A stretch of 64,000 nt of DNA, from positions 310,001-374,000 of the forward strand of contig NZ_JAJTTH010000003.1 of assembly GCF_021341665.1 (NCBI RefSeq). The letters are read 5' to 3'. This stretch comes from Pseudomonas sp. Au-Pse12. Lineage in GTDB: Bacteria > Pseudomonadota > Gammaproteobacteria > Pseudomonadales > Pseudomonadaceae. Made by a program: the position numbers and the translations under genes. Below the pieces are notes generated by a model that did no database searches, was not told the DNA's origin, and was given only the letters and a program-made list of their open reading frames with translations. This document shows positions 46,632-55,072 of the stretch, piece by piece; the stretch's first letter is position 1, and every line of letters starts with the position of its first letter.

Positions 46632-46646
46632 GGTCTTCGCCCCTTA

Positions 46647-47090
46647 TCACTGACCCAGGGTCAGGACCTTCTGCATCATGGTTTTGGCGGTGTTCATCAT
46701 TTCAGCGTTGGTCTGGAACGAGCGGCTGGCGGAAATCATGTCAGCCATCTCTTCCACCACGTTGACGTTGGGGTAGTAGACATAACCCTTGGCGTCAGCC
46801 GCTGGATGGTTCGGCTCGTAGCGGGCTTCAAGGTTGCTCTGGTCTTCGACCACACCCAGGACCTGTACGCCCTGACCGGCAGCGTCCTGGTTCTGGAACA
46901 GCGAATCGCTGCCGCCGCTCTGCGCGCCCTGGAACATGGTGGCAAATACCGGATGACGCGCACGATAGGTCTGATCGATGCTCGACGACACGCTCTCGGC
47001 GTTGGCGATGTTACTGGCGACGGTGTTCAGACGGGTGGTCTGAGCGCTCATGCCACTACCGGCAATATTGAAAACACTGGCGAGGGACAT
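46647..47090 (-). CDS. flgC: Flagellar basal-body rod protein FlgC
   Basis: FlgC forms part of the proximal rod. The 147-residue product has the N-terminal SLASVFNIAGSGMSAQTTRLNTVASNIANAES and the C-terminal YPNVNVVEEMADMISASRSFQTNAEMMNTAKTMM, both typical. It lies 3 bp after flgB, so the two are translationally linked. Confidence 0.96.
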   Translation of the reverse strand: MSLASVFNIAGSGMSAQTTRLNTVASNIANAESVSSSIDQTYRARHPVFATMFQGAQSGGSDSLFQNQDAAGQGVQVLGVVEDQSNLEARYEPNHPAADAKGYVYYPNVNVVEEMADMISASRSFQTNAEMMNTAKTMMQKVLTLGQ

Positions 47091-47093
47091 GGA

Positions 47094-47501
47094 TTACTCT
47101 CCGCGCAGGGCTGCAACCAGCCCTTTGAATTTGCTGTTGAGCAGCGTGAAGCTGGCCTGGAAATCCACCGAGTTCTGCGCATAGCTCGATTGCTCCAGCT
47201 GTGCATCCACGGTGTTCTGGTCGATCGAGGGTTGCATTGGGGTGCGATACAGCAGCGACTCATCACCACTGCTCAAGCCCTGGGCTTCGATATGCCGGGT
47301 GTTGGTCATGTTCAACGCGAAGGTGCCGTTCTGGGCCTTCTGATTCTGCTCGGCGAGCACGGCAGAAAAGTCCAGGTCCCGAGCCTTGTAGTTCGGGGTA
47401 TCGGCGTTGGCGATGTTGTTAGCCAGAACTTCGGCACGCTTGGCGCGAAAGCCAAGGGCCTGTTCGTGGATACCGAGCGCTTTATCGAAGCTGATGCTCA
47501 T
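47094..47501 (-). CDS. flgB: Flagellar basal-body rod protein FlgB
   Basis: FlgB is the proximal rod component nearest the MS ring. The 135-residue product starts at the ATG at 47501 with MSISFDKALGIHEQALGFRAKR, followed by the rod motif VLANNIANADTPNYKARDLDF. The C-terminal helix is YAQNSVDFQASFTLLNSKFKGLVAAL. A 20-codon in-frame extension crosses the promoter and is rejected. First gene of flgBCDE, it is preceded by a perfect sigma-54 element. Confidence 0.95.
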   Translation of the reverse strand: MSISFDKALGIHEQALGFRAKRAEVLANNIANADTPNYKARDLDFSAVLAEQNQKAQNGTFALNMTNTRHIEAQGLSSGDESLLYRTPMQPSIDQNTVDAQLEQSSYAQNSVDFQASFTLLNSKFKGLVAALRGE

Positions 47502-47545
47502 GACGGAAACCTTTGGGTGACCTGATTTTTCGTAACTCGGATATA

Positions 47546-47560
47546 GCAAGCTACGTGCCA
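47546..47560 (-). promoter_or_regulatory. Sigma-54 promoter of flgBCDE
   Basis: The minus strand reads TGGCACGTAGCTTGC, matching TGGCAC-N5-TTGC exactly. The predicted start is near 47534, giving a 33-nt leader. In P. aeruginosa flgBCDE belongs to the RpoN- and FleR-dependent class. Confidence 0.88.
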
Positions 47561-47601
47561 AGTCCTCAAGCCCCGTATTTCAAGGCTTTGCCGGTGGCGG
47601 C

Positions 47602-47677
47602 AAAGCGGCAATGCCAGAAAAGCGGCAATGGATTTCCGCGAAACACCGGCAAAGCGGCAACCGCCCTGCCGCTTTCA
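47602..47677 (-). repeat. Repeated AAAGCGGCAA motif upstream of the flgB promoter
   Basis: Exact copies lie at 47602-47611, 47619-47628 and 47651-47660, and an inverted partial copy (TGCCGCTTTC) at 47668-47677. They fall roughly 70 to 140 bp upstream of the flgB start, the place expected for a sigma-54 activator such as FleR. Confidence 0.6.
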
Positions 47678-47712
47678 GCCCTGCGCGCCAAACAATTGCA
47701 GGCACAAAAAAA

Positions 47713-47728
47713 GAGGCCCATGGGCCTC
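47713..47728. terminator. Palindromic terminator of cheR
   Basis: The 16-base palindrome GAGGCCCATGGGCCTC is flanked by A and T runs, 26 bases beyond the cheR stop. Confidence 0.8.
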
Positions 47729-47753
47729 CTTTTTCGGTGCTGCGATGTGCCGG

Positions 47754-48581
47754 CTATTTAGCCTGGTAGATGATGCCCGGGCTGCATTGCACCATCTGGT
47801 AATGATCCGGCAGGCCATTGAGGGCTTCGGAGGCCCCCAGGAACAGGTAGCCGCCAGGCTTCAGGGTACTGTGGATGCGCATCAGGATGTCCTTCTTGAC
47901 CTCCGCCGAGAAGTAGATCAACACGTTGCGGCAAAACACGATGTCAAACTTGCCAAGACTGGCGTAGCTGTCCAGCAAGTTGAACGAGCGGAACTCCACG
48001 CGACTCTTGATTGGCGCCTTGACCACCCAGCGCCCCGGCCCCTTGGGGTCGAAATAGCGTTGCAGCCGTTCGGCCGACAAACCACGGCCAATAGCCAGGC
48101 TGTCATATTCGCCGGTCTTGCAGTTATTGAGCATGGTCCCGGACAGGTCGGTGGCAACGATCTGCACCCCCATCTTCAACTGCCCCATGTTGCTGCGCTC
48201 GAACTCATCGATGGACATCGACAGCGAGTACGGTTCCTGCCCCGAAGAACAAGCCGCCGACCAGATTCGCAAACGCTGGTTGGGGCTGGCCTTGATAGCC
48301 TCGGGAAGCACCTTGTTCTTCAACACTTCGAACGGATAGGTGTCACGAAACCACAAGGTTTCGTTAGTCGTCATGGCATCCACAACCATCTCGCGCAAAC
48401 CGCTGCGCGGCTGGCTCTGAATCCGCTGAACCAGCTCACCCAAGGTTTTTAGACCTTGCTGTTCCATCAGTTTGTTGAGACGGCTCGAGACCAGATATTG
48501 CTTATTTTCCCCGAGCAAAATACCACAGGCTTTTTCCAGGAAGACCCGGAACTGTTCAAAATCCAAATTACCCGTAGACAA
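47754..48581 (-). CDS. cheR: Chemotaxis protein methyltransferase CheR
   Basis: CheR methylates glutamates of chemoreceptors with SAM. I chose a TTG start at 48581 (275 residues) because AAGAGG lies nine bases ahead and the sequence STGNLDFEQFRVFLEKACGI is the usual N-terminus. The upstream frame runs into cheV and looks noncoding. Key motifs are TTNETLWFRDTYPFE near residue 72, the SAM loop IWSAACSSGQEPYSLSM near 107, and FDIVFCRNVLIYF near 208. It follows cheV after 43 bp. Confidence 0.93.
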   Translation of the reverse strand: MSTGNLDFEQFRVFLEKACGILLGENKQYLVSSRLNKLMEQQGLKTLGELVQRIQSQPRSGLREMVVDAMTTNETLWFRDTYPFEVLKNKVLPEAIKASPNQRLRIWSAACSSGQEPYSLSMSIDEFERSNMGQLKMGVQIVATDLSGTMLNNCKTGEYDSLAIGRGLSAERLQRYFDPKGPGRWVVKAPIKSRVEFRSFNLLDSYASLGKFDIVFCRNVLIYFSAEVKKDILMRIHSTLKPGGYLFLGASEALNGLPDHYQMVQCSPGIIYQAK

Positions 48582-48624
48582 TTGCTGCCGCCTCTTAAAT
48601 CTATGTCCGCCAGGGCTCGCGCCC

Positions 48625-49557
48625 TTAGCTGTGATCTGCTGCTTTGATCCGGTCAACCACCCGGGATGCCAGGTCATCAGGACGGAACTTGGCAAGGAAG
48701 TCATCGGCACCGACCTTCTTCACCATCGCCTGATTGAACACCCCTGACAACGAAGTATGCAGGATGATATGCAGCTTTTGCATGCGTGGATCGTTACGTA
48801 TCTCGGCCGTGAGGGTGTAGCCGTCCATTTCGGGCATCTCGATGTCGGAAATCATCATGAGGAATTCCTCTTCCGGCTTCTTGCCCTCATCCACCAGCTT
48901 GCGCAGGTAATCCAACGCTTGCCGGCCATCGTTCAACGCCACGACTTCGACACCCACCGTCTGCAGGCAGCGGGTAACCTGCTTGCGCGCTACCGACGAA
49001 TCGTCAACGGTCAGCACTCGCAGTGAAACGGCCTTGTGCTGCGTTTCAAGATCCACCACGCCCGCCGAAATCGATTCCGAGGTTGGCGCGACTTCCGCCA
49101 ATATCTTTTCCACGTCGATGATTTCGACCAACTGGTTATCCACCCGGGTCACCGCGGTCAGGTAGTGATCGCGACCGGTCCCCTTGGGTGGCGGGTGAAT
49201 TTCTTCCCAGTTCATATTGACGATGCGTTCCACCGAGCGCACCAGGAACCCCTGGGTCTTGGTGTTGTACTCCGTGATGATAACGAACGGATTGCTCTGA
49301 TCCTGCAGCCCACCAGAACCCGTCGCCATTGCCAGATCCAGGATCGGAATGGTCGCCCCTCGAATATTCGCGACACCGCACACCACAGGACTGGATTTGG
49401 GCATCAAGGTCAGCTTGGGGCATTGCAGCACCTCGCGAACCTTGAATACGTTGATCCCGTAGAGTTGCCCACCGTCCAGACGGAACAGCAGCAACTCCAG
49501 GCGATTCTGCCCAACCAATTGCGTGCGCTGGTTTACCGAATCCATTACACCAGCCAT
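48625..49557 (-). CDS. cheV: Chemotaxis coupling protein CheV
   Basis: CheV joins a CheW-like coupling domain to a receiver domain and connects receptors to CheA. The 310-residue product starts at the ATG at 49557, eight bases after GGGAG. The CheW part (about 15-160) has LELLLFRLDGGQLYGINVFKVREV and GVANIRGATIPILDL. The receiver (about 178-305) has phospho-Asp D238 in MMISDIEMPEMDG. It is transcribed with cheR, leftward, and is divergent from flgA with only 75 bp between them. Confidence 0.94.
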   Translation of the reverse strand: MAGVMDSVNQRTQLVGQNRLELLLFRLDGGQLYGINVFKVREVLQCPKLTLMPKSSPVVCGVANIRGATIPILDLAMATGSGGLQDQSNPFVIITEYNTKTQGFLVRSVERIVNMNWEEIHPPPKGTGRDHYLTAVTRVDNQLVEIIDVEKILAEVAPTSESISAGVVDLETQHKAVSLRVLTVDDSSVARKQVTRCLQTVGVEVVALNDGRQALDYLRKLVDEGKKPEEEFLMMISDIEMPEMDGYTLTAEIRNDPRMQKLHIILHTSLSGVFNQAMVKKVGADDFLAKFRPDDLASRVVDRIKAADHS

Positions 49558-49605
49558 GCCCAGACTCCCCAAAGCTTTAAGATCCGACGCACGCTCATTG
49601 CTAAA

Positions 49606-49620
49606 CGGCACGGCGCTTGC
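49606..49620 (+). promoter_or_regulatory. Sigma-54 type promoter of flgA
   Basis: CGGCAC-GGCGC-TTGC matches the -24/-12 consensus except for the first base. The predicted start falls at about 49632, directly before the annotated flgA ATG. flgA is an RpoN/FleQ class gene in P. aeruginosa. Confidence 0.65.
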
Positions 49621-49632
49621 TTTTTAACTGTT

Positions 49633-50394
49633 ATGAACGCCAAAACGACATTTTTCCGACGCCTGACATCCCGCTACCGCAGATTGCTGTGCGGACTGTC
49701 AGCTCTATGCATCTTAAACTCCGGCGGCCCTGCCGTTGCTGATTCGGTCACCCTGCCTGATCTACTTATCGGCGTCACTCAAGGGTTTCTTGAATTCACG
49801 GTAGAAGACTACCTGGCTACCAGTCAAACGGAAGGTCGCTATGAAATCCAGGTCAACCAACTGGATCCGCGGATGCACATGCCTGCCTGCGACAAGGAAT
49901 TGACAGCCACCCTGGAAAGTCCGGCCCAACCGCTGGGACGGGTCACCGTCAAAGTTCGCTGTGAAGGCGCCTCGCCCTGGACCGTGTTCGTGCCGGCGCA
50001 GGTCAAGCTGTTTCGTGAAGTGGTCACGACAACGCGTCCGCTCAAGCGCGCAGGCATCATCGAGCCGGAAGACGTAGTGATGCGTGAACGGGACATCAGC
50101 CAGAGCAATCAGGGATACCTGACCTCGGTGGAGCAAGCCATTGGTCAGAAACTTGTCCGACCAATGGTCGCCGATCAGCTCATTACCCTGGCTCATCTGG
50201 AGCAGGCGGAAGTCGTGCGCAAGGGTGATCAGGTAGTGATATCGGCCCGCAGTGGCACCCTGAATGTCAGGATGCCGGGCGAAGCACTGTCCAACGGCGG
50301 CATGAGCGAGCAGATTCGGGTCAAGAACCTCAATTCACAACGGGTGATCAAGGCGCGCATCACCGCCCCAGGGCAAGTGGAAGTAGCCATGTAG
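49633..50394 (+). CDS. flgA: Flagellar P-ring assembly chaperone FlgA
   Basis: FlgA is a periplasmic chaperone for P-ring (FlgI) formation. The 253-residue product has a basic N-terminus and signal segment (LLCGLSALCILNSGGPAVA), then the FlgA/SAF domain. The latter shows VKVRCEGASPWTVFVPAQVKLFREVV near residue 110, RPLKRAGIIEPEDVVMRERDIS, and the C-terminal QIRVKNLNSQRVIKARI. The ATG has no good ribosome site, and the sigma-54 element would place the transcript start at it, so the true start may be a downstream codon such as TTG near 49684. Confidence 0.9.
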   Translation: MNAKTTFFRRLTSRYRRLLCGLSALCILNSGGPAVADSVTLPDLLIGVTQGFLEFTVEDYLATSQTEGRYEIQVNQLDPRMHMPACDKELTATLESPAQPLGRVTVKVRCEGASPWTVFVPAQVKLFREVVTTTRPLKRAGIIEPEDVVMRERDISQSNQGYLTSVEQAIGQKLVRPMVADQLITLAHLEQAEVVRKGDQVVISARSGTLNVRMPGEALSNGGMSEQIRVKNLNSQRVIKARITAPGQVEVAM

Positions 50395-50480
50395 ATAGCT
50401 GGCGTTCAACCCACTCGTTCCCTAAACTGTGACCGCTAAAGGGTCGCAGATACCTGCGCGGGCTTGTCGATAATCGAGCC

Positions 50481-50507
50481 TAAAGTTTTTCAGGGTATGG
50501 CCGAAAA
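50481..50507 (+). promoter_or_regulatory. FliA (sigma-28) promoter of flgMN
   Basis: TAAAGTTT-N11-GCCGAAAA matches the sigma-28 consensus TAAAGTTT-N11-GCCGATAA with one mismatch. It lies about 40 bp before the flgM ATG. flgMN is FliA-dependent in P. aeruginosa. Confidence 0.88.
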
Positions 50508-50545
50508 CATGGCAAGCGTCCAAATACCCAGAGGTTTTCTTCATC

Positions 50546-50863
50546 ATGGTCATCGACTTCAGCCGTTTAAACAGCTCCCCTTCACTGACAGGCAGTACGC
50601 GCACCAGCACTAGCAAGGAAACCGGTGATGCCGGCAAATCCGTGCCGCTGACGACTGCAGCCGAAACCAGCAAAAGCGGGGAATCGGTACACCTGAGCAA
50701 TGAGGCTCAACAGTTGCAGAAAGTCACTGACAAGCTGCGCGACCAGCCTGCTGTCGACAAAGCCCGAGTGGCCGAGTTGAAGCAAGCGATTGCCGATGGC
50801 AGCTATAAGGTCGACAGCAACCGCGTAGCCAGCAAACTGCTTAACTTCGAAGCCCAGCGCTAG
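50546..50863 (+). CDS. flgM: Anti-sigma-28 factor FlgM
   Basis: FlgM holds FliA inactive until the hook is complete and is then exported. The 105-residue product begins [13 protein letters not shown], has a disordered Ser/Thr-rich first half, and ends in the FliA-binding helical region [34 protein letters not shown] FliA promoter just upstream gives the usual feedback. flgN follows after 48 bp. Confidence 0.95.
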   Translation: MVIDFSRLNSSPSLTGSTRTSTSKETGDAGKSVPLTTAAETSKSGESVHLSNEAQQLQKVTDKLRDQPAVDKARVAELKQAIADGSYKVDSNRVASKLLNFEAQR

Positions 50864-50911
50864 CCCCAGGCTTGCGCCAGGCTTTTGGACGCTTAATCCC
50901 CAAGGCCAGCC

Positions 50912-51379
50912 ATGCACGACACCAATCTACTGCAACTGATCAATGATGACCTTGCTCCAGCGCAACAATTGCTGGAGCTGCTCAGAGCCGAATCCATCGC
51001 CCTGCACGGTCGCGACATGCCGCTGCTCGAAGACATCCTGGCGCAGAAGCAATCCCTGGTCATTTTGCTGGAACAGCATGGCCGCAAGCGCACGCAAATC
51101 CTCGCCAGCCTGAATCTGCCAACCAATCGCGAAGGTCTTGAGCAACTCGCCAGCCACTCCAGCCTGGGCGCGCAATTGCTCGAACAGAGCGATCTGCTGA
51201 CCCGATTGCTAGCCGATTGCCAAGCCACCAACGAGCTCAATGGCCGCTCGATCCAGATTCAACAGGCCACCACCGCCAACCAGCTGAAAATCCTCAATGG
51301 CGGCGAACCTCCAGCCCTTTACGACGCCCGCGGCTCTACCTCAATGCTTGCGAAGCCCCGCCCACTCAGTCAGGCTTAA
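50912..51379 (+). CDS. flgN: Flagellar export chaperone FlgN
   Basis: FlgN escorts the hook-associated proteins FlgK and FlgL to the export gate. The 155-residue helical product has LLQLINDDLAPAQQLLELLRAESIALHGRDMPLLEDILAQKQSL at residues 5-48. A C-terminal region, NELNGRSIQIQQATTANQLKILNG, matches the substrate-binding end of FlgN. It is cotranscribed with flgM. Confidence 0.92.
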   Translation: MHDTNLLQLINDDLAPAQQLLELLRAESIALHGRDMPLLEDILAQKQSLVILLEQHGRKRTQILASLNLPTNREGLEQLASHSSLGAQLLEQSDLLTRLLADCQATNELNGRSIQIQQATTANQLKILNGGEPPALYDARGSTSMLAKPRPLSQA

Positions 51380-51475
51380 GCCTCAAAAATGAGCGCGCGC
51401 TACCAAGCCGTGAAACATGCTGGCAAAATGCCAGCTCCTGCGTGTAGTTGTATTTTGTCTGGAGATTGATGAACC

Positions 51476-52222
51476 GTGTTCAACGCCTCAAATGCGGAAG
51501 ATGCTCCGCAGCCACCCAAGGTGCTCACCACTGCGTTGGAAATTTCCTCCAACCTGCGGTTGCTGCAAGAGAGCCATGACCCGCTGATCATCACTTTCCA
51601 CGAGCGCAGCCAACGCTTCCAAAGCTATCTGGTGGAAGTGGACCGCGACAGCAACATGATCGCTCTCGACGAAATGATTCCCCGCGACGGTGAGCGCTTC
51701 ATGCTGGCGGGCGAGCCATTTCGCGTCGAAGGCTTTCATGAAGGCGTACGCATCGCCTGGGAAAGCAACGGCCTGCCAACTCTCGACGAATCCAACGGCG
51801 GTCGCTGCTATCGCACCACCCTGCCGGACGAAGTGGTCTACCACCAGCGCCGCAATGCCTTTCGCGCCGCACTCAAGCTGGCTCAGTTGGTAGACATCGA
51901 ACTCAGCGGCGAAAAGCTGAAGTCGCCCCTCACCGGCAAGCTGCTGGATATTTCCGCCACTGGCTGCAAGCTGCGCTTCGATGGCGACATCTCCTCGCGC
52001 CTGCAACTGGGCCAGGTCTACGAGCGTTTCATCGCCGCCCTGCCCTTCGGCAGCATGACAGCCCCGGTTGAACTGCGTTACCTGCACCACGAAGAACGCA
52101 TCGACACCACCTTTGCCGGTGTACGCTTTCACAACATGAGCGGCCTGGTACAGCGTCAGGTCGAGCGCTTCGTCTATCAATTGCAGCGTGAAGCACGGCG
52201 CTTCGACAAAGACGACCTCTGA
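51476..52222 (+). CDS. flgZ: PilZ-domain c-di-GMP effector, flagellar brake (FlgZ/YcgR type)
   Basis: The 248-residue product starts with GTG and has an N-terminal YcgR domain (about 15-115). The C-terminal PilZ domain carries the c-di-GMP motif [10 protein letters not shown] near residue 123 and [11 protein letters not shown] near residue 160, both intact. Such proteins bind c-di-GMP and slow the flagellar motor. It follows flgN with 96 bp that contain a small hairpin (51419-51435). In P. fluorescens FlgZ links c-di-GMP to motility. Confidence 0.92.
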   Translation: MFNASNAEDAPQPPKVLTTALEISSNLRLLQESHDPLIITFHERSQRFQSYLVEVDRDSNMIALDEMIPRDGERFMLAGEPFRVEGFHEGVRIAWESNGLPTLDESNGGRCYRTTLPDEVVYHQRRNAFRAALKLAQLVDIELSGEKLKSPLTGKLLDISATGCKLRFDGDISSRLQLGQVYERFIAALPFGSMTAPVELRYLHHEERIDTTFAGVRFHNMSGLVQRQVERFVYQLQREARRFDKDDL

Positions 52223-52244
52223 TCAAGATCAACAGACACCAATG

Positions 52245-52279
52245 AAAACGGGCAGCGCCTTGCGGCAACTGCCCGTTTT
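52245..52279. terminator. Bidirectional terminator between flgZ and the MFS gene
   Basis: AAAACGGGCAG and CTGCCCGTTTT form an 11-bp stem with a T run on the plus strand and A residues on the other side, between convergent genes. Confidence 0.88.
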
Positions 52280-52285
52280 TTTGTT

Positions 52286-53656
52286 TCAGGGGCGCCCCCC
52301 GCTGAGGTGATCCCGAGCACACTCCTCTGGTGGCTCCTGCTCATCGACCGCCTCAGGCTCCTGAGGCTCGACAGACGCCGTATCCACTGCTGGCGCGGTC
52401 TGCATCTGGTCTTGCACCACCTGCTCGTCCACCCGCGGGTCCAGGGCCGCCACCAAGGGCGAACTGGACATGCTGTCCGGCATCGCCACGTGGTGCAGCG
52501 GCGCATCGTCCACTTGATGCATATTGGTCACGGCCTTCGGCCGGATTCGCCAGACCAGCACCAAGGCAAAGAAACTGAAGAAGGCGTAGAGCATCTGGCT
52601 GCCGAAGAGCTTCATCAGCACCCCGGCCGCCAGTGGACCAATGCTCGCCCCGACGCCATAGGTCACCAGCAGCATCGCCGTCAGCGATACCCGTCGGTCC
52701 CCTTCCACATGGTCATTGGAGAAGGCCACCGCCAACGGATAGAGACAGAACTGCACCAGTGAACACAGGAAGCCCAGGACAAACAGCACCTCCAACGGCA
52801 CCGAGGGCAGGATCGCCAGGGGCAGCGCCACCACGGCCAGGAACAAGGCGAAACAGCGGATCAGCAGCGCCCGGTCATAACGGTCGGAGAGCCAGCCCAA
52901 CGGCCACTGCACCACCAGCCCGGCGAAAATGCAGCTCCCCATGAACAGGCCCACCTGCTCGGTACTCAAGCCTTGCTGCGACGCATAAAGCGGCGCCAGG
53001 CCGTAGAACGAACCGACGATCAACCCCGACCCCAGCACCGTGCTCAGGGATTGCGGTACGCGCTTGATAAAGAAGCGCGGCTCCATGGGTGCCGGGCGCA
53101 AGGGAGCCGGGTGGATGCGCCGAGTCATGGCCACCGGCACCAGGCACAGGGCGAAGCACAGTGCTACCAGCATCAGCAGCTCCAGGCCCAGGGCCGGGTG
53201 CATGACCAGAATCAGTTGCCCCAGCACCAGCCCCAGGTAAGAGGCGATCATGTAGCCGCTGAACACCAGCCCACGTTGCTTGGCGTCGGCCTGCTCATTG
53301 AGCCAGCTCTCGATGACCATGTATTGGCACATCATTCCCAGGCCCACGATCATCCGCAGCACCAGCCAGGCCGGCAGCCAGTCCACCAGCCCATGCCCCA
53401 GCACCGCCGCGCCGACGATCCCGGCACAGGTGGCGTAAGCGCGGATATGCCCGACCCGGGCAATCAGCCGGTGCCCCAGCTTGCCACCCAAGACCAGGCC
53501 GAAATAGTTGGCCGCCATCAAGGCCCCCACCCACAGGCCGTCGACATGATCGGCAGCCAGGCGCAGGGCCAGATAAGTGCTGAGCAGGCCGGAGCCGATC
53601 AGCATCATCAACGACGCGAAATAAAGCGCTCGAAAGGATTTCCAGATTTGGCGCAT
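52286..53656 (-). CDS. MFS transporter (YcaD-like)
   Basis: The 456-residue product begins at the ATG at 53656 with MRQIWKSFRALYFASLMMLIG. It has twelve hydrophobic segments, and the MFS signature region GWLSDRYDRALLI lies near residue 250. An unusual hydrophilic acidic tail of about 80 residues follows from residue 375, rich in Glu, Pro and Val. The pattern resembles YcaD/Bcr-like sugar-family permeases with unknown substrate. It is followed upstream by a glutamine-synthetase-like gene, which could supply an amine-related context. Confidence 0.82.
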   Translation of the reverse strand: MRQIWKSFRALYFASLMMLIGSGLLSTYLALRLAADHVDGLWVGALMAANYFGLVLGGKLGHRLIARVGHIRAYATCAGIVGAAVLGHGLVDWLPAWLVLRMIVGLGMMCQYMVIESWLNEQADAKQRGLVFSGYMIASYLGLVLGQLILVMHPALGLELLMLVALCFALCLVPVAMTRRIHPAPLRPAPMEPRFFIKRVPQSLSTVLGSGLIVGSFYGLAPLYASQQGLSTEQVGLFMGSCIFAGLVVQWPLGWLSDRYDRALLIRCFALFLAVVALPLAILPSVPLEVLFVLGFLCSLVQFCLYPLAVAFSNDHVEGDRRVSLTAMLLVTYGVGASIGPLAAGVLMKLFGSQMLYAFFSFFALVLVWRIRPKAVTNMHQVDDAPLHHVAMPDSMSSSPLVAALDPRVDEQVVQDQMQTAPAVDTASVEPQEPEAVDEQEPPEECARDHLSGGRP

Positions 53657-53686
53657 CGGCGTTCCGAGCGGCTCCTTGAATGAGGT

Positions 53687-53714
53687 GTCGGGCCCCAGCA
53701 ATCGGGGGCCCGAC
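53687..53714 (-). terminator. Hairpin after the glutamine-synthetase-like gene
   Basis: GTCGGGCCCC and GGGGCCCGAC flank eight bases, between the glutamine-synthetase-like stop and the MFS start. It lacks a long T tract, so partial readthrough into the MFS gene is possible. Confidence 0.55.
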
Positions 53715-53728
53715 CTGCGACGGTTCGG

Positions 53729-55072
53729 TTATGCCTGGGCCGCTAACACACGCCGCTCCCAGGGAGTGATTTCATCAAAGAAACTGGTCAACTCCATGGA
53801 CTTCGAAGCGATGTAGCCTTCGATGAACTCGTTGCCGAACAGTTCCCTGGCCAACTGACTACGCTTCAGACGCTCCAGCGCCGCATGCAAGGTACAAGGC
53901 AGCGAAAGATGGTCCGGTACTTCGAACTCGCCCTGGATGGCCGCCGTGGGCTCCAGTTCGTTCTCGATGCCATGCAAACCTGCTGCCAGGCTTGCGGCAA
54001 TGGCCAGGTACGGGTTGGCATCCGCTCCCGGCAGGCGGTTTTCCACCCGTCGCGCCACCGGTGAACTGGCCGGAATCCGCAGGCCCGCGGCCCGATTGTC
54101 GTGGGACCAGCAGGCATTGTTCGGCGACGCGTAAGGATGGCACAAGCGCTGATAGGAATTCACGTTGGGGGCGAACAAGGCGGTGAATTCCGCCAGCCCG
54201 GCCTGCAGGCCACCGATGAAATGCCGGAACATCGCCGTGGGCTGCCCCGCGTCATCACTGAAAACGTTACGTCCGCTACCCATCTCCACCAGGCTCTGGT
54301 GAATGTGCATCGAGCTGCCCGGCGTGTGAGCCAAGGGCTTGGCCATGCAGACCACGATCAAACCGTGCTTGAGCGCCACTTCCTTGAGCAGGTGCTTGAA
54401 CAGGAAAGTCTGATCCGCCAGCAGCAACGGATCGCCGTGCAGCAGGTTGATCTCGAACTGGCTGACGCCCATCTCGTGCATGAAGGTATCGCGGGGCAGG
54501 CCCAGGGCGGCCATGCCTGCATAGACTTCCTGGAAGAACGGCCGCAGGCCGTTGTTGGAGCTGACACTGAACGCCGAATGGCCGTCCTCGCGTCGACCAT
54601 CCAGGCCGACCGGCGGCCGGAACGCCTGGCCGGGATCGTCATTGGGCGCGAACACGAAGAACTCGAGCTCGGTCGCCACCACTGGCGCCAGGCCCAGAGC
54701 CGCATAACGCGCAATCACCTGCTTGAGCTGGCCACGGGTAGAAAGCCGCGAACTCTCGCCGCTCAGCTCATCGGCGTCGCAAATGGCCAATGCCCGGGGC
54801 GTCTCGCTCCAGGGCAGGCGATGGATCTGTCGAGGGTCGGCATTGAGCGCCAGGTCGCCGTCGTCGCTGCCGTAGAAACGTGCTGGCGGATACCCGCCCA
54901 TGATGCATTGCAGCAGCACCCCCCGGGCCATCTGCAAGCGCCGCCCTTCGAGGAACCCCTCGGCGGTCATTACCTTGCCCCGCGGCACGCCATTCAAATC
55001 CGCGGTGACACATTCGATCTCATCAATGCCCGTCAATCGCTCGGCGAGTGAACTGTGGCCATCGGTTGTCAT
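53729..55072 (-). CDS. Glutamine synthetase-family protein, probable gamma-glutamylpolyamine synthetase
   Basis: The 447-residue product has the GlnA catalytic fold. Metal ligands are in ATELEFFVFAP near residue 135 and HEMGVSQFEINLL near 205. SSMHIHQSL near 258, the ATP-site region NRAAGLRIPASSPVARRVENRLPGADANPYLAIAA near 330 and a short C-terminus follow. There is no adenylylation loop typical of GlnA. The set is typical of PuuA-type enzymes that ligate glutamate to putrescine or other amines. No other puu gene is adjacent, so the amine is unknown. Confidence 0.87.
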   Translation of the reverse strand: MTTDGHSSLAERLTGIDEIECVTADLNGVPRGKVMTAEGFLEGRRLQMARGVLLQCIMGGYPPARFYGSDDGDLALNADPRQIHRLPWSETPRALAICDADELSGESSRLSTRGQLKQVIARYAALGLAPVVATELEFFVFAPNDDPGQAFRPPVGLDGRREDGHSAFSVSSNNGLRPFFQEVYAGMAALGLPRDTFMHEMGVSQFEINLLHGDPLLLADQTFLFKHLLKEVALKHGLIVVCMAKPLAHTPGSSMHIHQSLVEMGSGRNVFSDDAGQPTAMFRHFIGGLQAGLAEFTALFAPNVNSYQRLCHPYASPNNACWSHDNRAAGLRIPASSPVARRVENRLPGADANPYLAIAASLAAGLHGIENELEPTAAIQGEFEVPDHLSLPCTLHAALERLKRSQLARELFGNEFIEGYIASKSMELTSFFDEITPWERRVLAAQA

